Under the pieces are notes generated by a model that worked only from the letters and a program-made list of their open reading frames with translations, was not told the DNA's origin and made no database searches. Below are positions 59,895 through 64,000 of a DNA stretch of 64,000 bases, one piece after another (within the stretch, counting starts at the first letter, position 1; the number at the start of each line of letters is the position of its first letter). The DNA is taken from positions 5,813,685-5,877,684 of the forward strand of contig NW_022097993.1 in assembly GCF_002288925.2 (NCBI RefSeq), given 5' to 3'. A program made the position numbers and the translations under genes. This DNA is from Delphinapterus leucas. Lineage: Eukaryota > Chordata > Mammalia > Artiodactyla > Monodontidae.

Positions 59895-60080
59895 GTCACA
59901 ACTGTATACTTAGTGCTTTTCATATATCATCTTGCTTAACCCTTAAAACCCAACGCAGCATACATTGTTGTTCACATGTTTCAAATGAGAAGATAGGTAT
60001 TCTTCCCAAGGTCACACAGTTGATTTATGATGGGTTAGGATATGAAGGATCTCTGTGCTCTAGAAACTACATTTATGATG
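59895..60080 (+). repeat. MIR SINE
   Basis: Core features in order: 'acttagtgcttttcatatatcatcttgcttaaccctta', 'caaatgagaagataggtattcttcccaaggtcacacag' and a 3' 'gatatgaaggatctctgtgctct'. Diverged. Confidence 0.75.
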
Positions 60081-60992
60081 ATTATCCCCAAAGACTTGGC
60101 TTCATTTCTCTGTGATCTTTTGTCCATAACCTGAATTGCACTAGTTTCTGTTTACCCTCTGATTATTGACTTTTCTATATTGACTTAAAACGCCATGATC
60201 ACCTAAAACGCATTTGAGACACTGCTGTGTGATCATACACTCATTTTTCGTTGAGTTCCACAATATTTTATTGAACATATAATTTAGGCTAGCAGAGAGA
60301 CTCAGTAATGAGGGACACTTTCTTTCTTTCTAGAAGCTTAGTGTAGCAGAGAATACATACACCTGAAGAAAAACAGTTAAAACCTTGTCTTTAATTTTTG
60401 TAATTTGGGATAAAATACGAGGTCAGCTAAGAATGGAGTGGGCTGCATTAGGGAGAGTCTTAAAGGAGATCTCTCCTGGCCCTAAGCAGCTCGGTAAGAT
60501 GAGTATTTAGTATATTTCAGTGCCTTGGAAATATTCTGAGAATAAATGAAATAAGGTATAGGAAGTTTCTGCTTTGGAAAAAGGCAGTTCAGCTGTCTGT
60601 AAATAGGGAGCAAGGTAGAATTCAATTTCAGAGACTGCTTTTCACCAGCTTAATCTCAGTATGCCACTATAGATACACTTTTGTATCCCACGGTCAGGCT
60701 GTGGTAACTAGCAAAAACATCATAATTGTTGTCACAAATGGTAATGATTTGTGTTTGTGATTGAGACATGTTTTTGCTAACCTGCACTTTGGGCATGGAA
60801 AACAGTAACCTTATACATTAAACATGCAGGCAGTATAATTTTATAATAGGCTGCATGCTTAAAATGAAAATGCAAAGATTCTTTATTTTAAAAGTTATAA
60901 TTCAAAAGGGTTCACATTGCTTGTTAACAATAGCATTTTCTGTGTAGCACCCACTCTGACCTTCCTTGGTGTCATGTTGAATGTGATATATC
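60081..60992. other. Unassigned stretch
   Basis: An 'ATTTATTGA'-type fossil may lie at 60240-60320. Otherwise nothing recognised. Confidence 0.45.
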
Positions 60993-61007
60993 AAAAAGAA
61001 CAATCTG

Positions 61008-61214
61008 GGCTTCCTTGGTGGCGCAGTGGTTGAGAGTCCGCCTGCCGATTCAGGGGACACGGGTTCGTGCCCCGGTCCAGGAAGATGCCACATGCCGCGG
61101 AGCGGCTGGGCCCGTGAGCCATGGCCGCTGGGCCTGCGCGTCCGGAGCCTGTGCTCCGCAACGGGAGAGGCCCCATCAGTGAGAGGCCCGCATACCGCAA
61201 AAAAAAAAAAAAAA
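61008..61214 (+). mobile_element. Young CHR-type SINE with perfect duplication
   Basis: Perfect 15 bp duplication AAAAAGAACAATCTG at 60993-61007 and 61215-61229. A box TGGCGCAGTGG (61019-61029) fits the polymerase III consensus; the B-box-like GTTCGTGCC (61063-61071) differs at one position. Tail about 20 A. It keeps both copies of the GAGAGGCC repeat near its 3' end, unlike the 22077 copy. Confidence 0.96.
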
Positions 61215-61229
61215 AAAAAGAACAATCTG

Positions 61230-62151
61230 CTTCTGCCTTTAGGGGATTTTCACCTCAGTAAGGCAAAACCATTATAAAAATCCTTTCCCCTTTTGCAAAA
61301 TGTGTTGGATGAAACTGACAGATATATTTGCTCTTTCCATACATGAACTCATTTATTTGTAGGCATAAGATAATATCCAGAGTTCTACCCATTCCACATG
61401 ACTTTGACGCCTGAATGTATGAGAGATGGTGGGACTGACTTCATGAATAGCATGGAAACAATTATGAACAGAACTGAGGAATGAGCCATCAAGACAGCCC
61501 AAGAAGGAAAGTTGGAGCGAGGAAGAATAGTGGGCAAACTGGGCAAAACTCATTAGTGAAACATAACAGTAGTGTCAGAGAAGCAGGGACTATCTGAGTA
61601 TCCTGAAGATGAGGTTGATTAGTGAAGGCTCTAGAAACCGAGAATAACTGCTTTAAATTTACCAGGGTGTCTGGGAGTGTTGTGAAGAGTAATGTCTTCT
61701 CCGAAGGAAGAGATGAGAAAAAGCATTTGAAAGCATCTTGAGAACTTTCTTACTGTTTTGATGGGTTAAGGTCTAACCTATCTCACTGCCTGAGGAAAGC
61801 ATGAGAAAGAAGTCTGAAGTATATCAAAGGAGCTTGGATATGTCTTGAGGAAGAAAAGGAAAAAGGAGGAGATTCAAGAAAGAAAATAAAAAGGTTTAGA
61901 ACTAAACAGAGGAACAGAGAGGAGAGCAACTTCTCTAAATACAAAGAGGAAACAAGGATGATAAGTAAGAATTGGGGAATAGGGTGTGGGTTATGGAAAG
62001 GGCACTAGTCCTTTTATCTCAGTACTGTATTCTCACCCCAGGGCTCCTAGGGTACAATGGAGAAACCTGGTGGGAGGAAGCCCATGTCAGGCCTCCTTAG
62101 GAGAGTGGAGGGGATAGCTTCTGGGGGCGTGACTCAGCAGCCAAGGGTCTG
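61230..62151. other. Unassigned stretch, purine-rich in part
   Basis: 61740-61970 is rich in AG (many 'gaagaaaaggaaaaagg' type strings). No gene or repeat. Confidence 0.5.
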
Positions 62152-62161
62152 CAACCCTGGG

Positions 62162-62680
62162 CATTTTTTTTTTAACATCTTTATTGGAGTATAATTGCTT
62201 TACAATGGTGTGTTAGTTTCTACTTTATAACAAAGTGAATCAGCTATACACATACATACATCCCCATATCTCCTCCCTCTTGCGTCTCCCTCCCACCCTC
62301 CCTATCCCACCCTTCTAGGTGGTCACAAAGCACCGAGCTGACCTCCCTGTGCTAAGCGGCTGCTTCCCACTAGCTATCTATTCTACATTTGGTAGTGTAT
62401 ATATGTCCATACCACTCTCTCACTTTGTCCCAGCTTACCCTTCCCCCTCCCCATATCAAGCCCATTCTCTAGTAGGTCTGCGTCTTTATTCCCGTCTTAC
62501 CCCTAGGTATTTCATGACCTTTTTTTTTTTTCTCTTAGATTCCATGTATATGTATTAGCATACGGTATTTGTTTTTCTCTTTCTGACTTACTTCACTCTG
62601 TATGACAGACTCTAAGTCCATCCACCTCACTACAAATAACTCAATTTCGTTTCTTTTTACGGCTGAGTAATATTGCATTG
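62162..62680 (-). mobile_element. L1 3' UTR and ORF2 end, 3' half of a twin-primed insertion
   Basis: T-rich left end, then antisense 3' UTR ('aacatctttattggagtataattgc', 'caaagcaccgagctgacctccctgtgc') into the ORF2 end ('ttacggctgagtaatattgcattgtat'). Orientation flips at about 62680. Confidence 0.9.
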
Positions 62681-62844
62681 TATATGCTGGAGAGGGTGCG
62701 GAGAAAAGGGAACACTCCTGCACTTTTGGTGGGAATGCAAACTGATACAGCCACTATGGAGAACAGAATGGAGGTTCCTTAAAAAACTACAAATAGAACT
62801 ACCATACGACCCAGCAATCCCACTACTGGGCATATACCCTGAGA
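62681..62844 (+). mobile_element. Inverted 5' segment of the same L1
   Basis: Plus-strand ORF2 sequence ('gctggagagggtgcggagaaaaggg' to 'ctactgggcatataccctgag') comes from just upstream of the 3' half in L1 order. The whole composite is flanked by CAACCYTGGG at 62152-62161 and 62845-62854, so the two halves are a single insertion. Confidence 0.88.
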
Positions 62845-62854
62845 CAACCTTGGG

Positions 62855-63155
62855 TTTTGTTGGTTGTGGGTTTTTTTCTTTCTTTCTTTTCTTAGTTTGG
62901 GGCATTATTCCACTAGTGTCAGTATAGAAACATAAAATACCTCAATTGTAGGGTAGAAATACATTAGCATTAATTATCACAAGTAGGGTGACAGAATTAG
63001 CTCTGTCCTCTAGCAAAGGTAGAAAAAAATAAAATGTTGTAAAAGAAGTCAGGGAAGGAAAGAGATAGAAAAATGAAGCTTCATGGCCAAAGAGAAAGGA
63101 GAAACAAGGAACTAGCAGAAAGGAAAACACAAATTTCTAGTCTGTCTCCTATGTT
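62855..63155. other. Unassigned stretch
   Basis: Contains a short TTTC repeat at about 62876-62892; otherwise no feature seen. Confidence 0.5.
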
Positions 63156-63245
63156 TTAAGGCCTGTGCTCTGATATATTCACAAACCACTTTTGTGGGTG
63201 GATTCGTTACACACATTTACAGATGAGGAAATAAGCAAAACAAAT
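63156..63245 (+). repeat. MIR SINE fragment
   Basis: 'acacatttacagatgaggaaataagcaaaac' matches the MIR core. Only a short part remains. Confidence 0.5.
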
Positions 63246-63269
63246 CCAATCTTCCCTCAACATACCCAG

Positions 63270-63410
63270 GGGCTTGAGGTCGTTGACTTTCTATGCACTG
63301 TTTCCTCTGCCATAAATGCTTTTGTTCCTCTGTGGTAAAATCTCATTCATAAAGCCCTGCTCAGGCCTAATTTTCTCTCTGAAGCCTTTCATAACCATTT
63401 ACCTAAAAAC
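63270..63410 (+). repeat. L2 LINE 3' fragment
   Basis: 'ctatgcactgtttcctctgccataaatgcttttg' followed by 'tcatataaagccctgctcagg'-like sequence ('tctcattcataaagccctgctcaggc') and 'tctgaagcctttcataacc' are in L2 order. Confidence 0.65.
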
Positions 63411-63915
63411 AACTGTTAACTGTTTTCAATTAATATAAATCCAACTTCAGAAAAAACTTCTCCAAGTGTGCAACCTTGGAACCATTGACTCAGATGGCCT
63501 CAAACTTCAGACACGCTTCTTCCTGACTCTCAAGCCTCTGGCCTCCCTTTTCTTAGGGCAGTTACTTCAGAAAACTTCTAATTTCAGATTCTTTCTCTGC
63601 CTCTTTGAAATGAAGATAAATTTTCTCTCAGCCTCTTGCCAGTTTTACAGCCCAGGAGTGATTTTCTCAAGGACCTGGGAGCTGTCCCTTTGAAATGTAA
63701 TCATCAAGGGAGATATAGTATCTCTACTTCCCAGTTTGTGGCAGGGCAGGAGCCTAACTTCAATGGCACCAATTAGCAAACCCAGATGGAATAATCACAG
63801 ATACAAAATTTAACTTCCGAAATAACTCAGTGTGGTCCCGGTTGATCAACCTCCACTCCAGTGTCCTCCAGTACTTTTTGTCTAGCTCATTCCAGTGCTT
63901 AAAGAGCATTTTGGA
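63411..63915. other. Unassigned stretch
   Basis: No gene or repeat recognised. Frames of 75 codons plus and 69 codons minus have no family. Confidence 0.5.
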
Positions 63916-63916
63916 G

Positions 63917-64000
63917 GCTTCCGGGAAGATGGCGGAAGAGTAAGACGCGGAGATCACCTTCCTCCCCACAGATACACCAGAAATACATCTACACGTGGAA
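63917..64000 (+). mobile_element. 5' end of a plus-strand L1, continues beyond window
   Basis: 'ttccgggaagatggcggaag' followed by 'taagacgcggagatcacc' is the start of a cetartiodactyl L1 5' UTR, including an ideal YY1-type AAGATGGCGG at 63926-63935. Because L1 copies are usually 5' truncated, an intact 5' end means the copy may be full-length. Everything beyond 64000 is unseen. Confidence 0.8.

Noticed and set aside
61008..61090. Functional tRNA-Glu gene
   Set aside because: The tRNA-like head belongs to a SINE, has a different anticodon-arm region and continues into a SINE body and poly(A).
1..64000. Ruminant origin
   Set aside because: No Bov-tA or BovB sequence was recognised, while young CHR-type SINEs are numerous.
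1..64000. CRISPR array, prokaryotic operon or defence system
   Set aside because: Density of mammalian retroelements, lack of long frames and lack of regularly spaced repeats exclude it.

Overview
The window looks like noncoding nuclear DNA of a cetacean (whale or dolphin). The strongest evidence is eleven copies of tRNA-Glu-derived SINEs of the CHR type, most with oligo(A) tails and several with perfect 14-15 bp target-site duplications. They occur alongside L1 elements with a cetartiodactyl-type 3' UTR and 5' UTR. I recognised no Bov-tA SINE and no BovB LINE, which argues against a ruminant. Hippopotamus cannot be excluded from the sequence alone.

I found no cellular protein-coding gene or exon, no cellular RNA gene, no CRISPR array and no bacterial-type signal. 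The longest reading frames are remnants of L1 or translations of SINEs, except for two unassigned frames (159 aa at 59131-59610 and 146 aa at 39179-39619) that I do not accept as genes.

Layout. 1-1310: an ERVL-MaLR provirus (LTR plus internal region) cut just after its 3' polypurine tract. 1376-5190: MIR, a TC-rich microsatellite, a CHR SINE, and an L2 carrying SINE and MLT1-type LTR insertions. 5520-12960: an old L1 3' part, an antisense L1 ORF1 piece, then an ERVL-like provirus in minus orientation broken up by a palindromic hAT element and three L1 pieces. 13126-23960: SINEs, MIRs, an L2, AT-rich DNA and one unclassified GC-richer block (21470-21960). 23960-32780: an old minus-strand L1M interrupted by a nearly full-length but dead plus-strand L1 (25286-31551). 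32780-41000: mostly unassigned AT-rich DNA with MER20, MIR, an old L1-type repeat and microsatellites. 41000-43075: a SINE and an L1 with another L1 nested in it. 45400-50830: L1 3' end, SINE, MIR-like SINE, and an internally deleted minus-strand L1 apparently inserted in a MER5A-like element and carrying two SINEs. 53190-56510: L1 3' end, an ERV LTR, an old SINE and a MaLR LTR. 61008-62844: a young SINE and an L1 with a twin-priming inversion. 63917 to the right edge: the 5' end of another plus-strand L1.

Nothing here forms a pathway or operon. The record is one of successive retrotransposition, with younger L1s and CHR SINEs landing in older L1M, L2, MIR, hAT and ERVL/MaLR copies. I looked for an undescribed system and did not find one. 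The most informative observations are insertion mechanisms: twin priming, a SINE without a tail, an internally deleted L1 and nested insertions.
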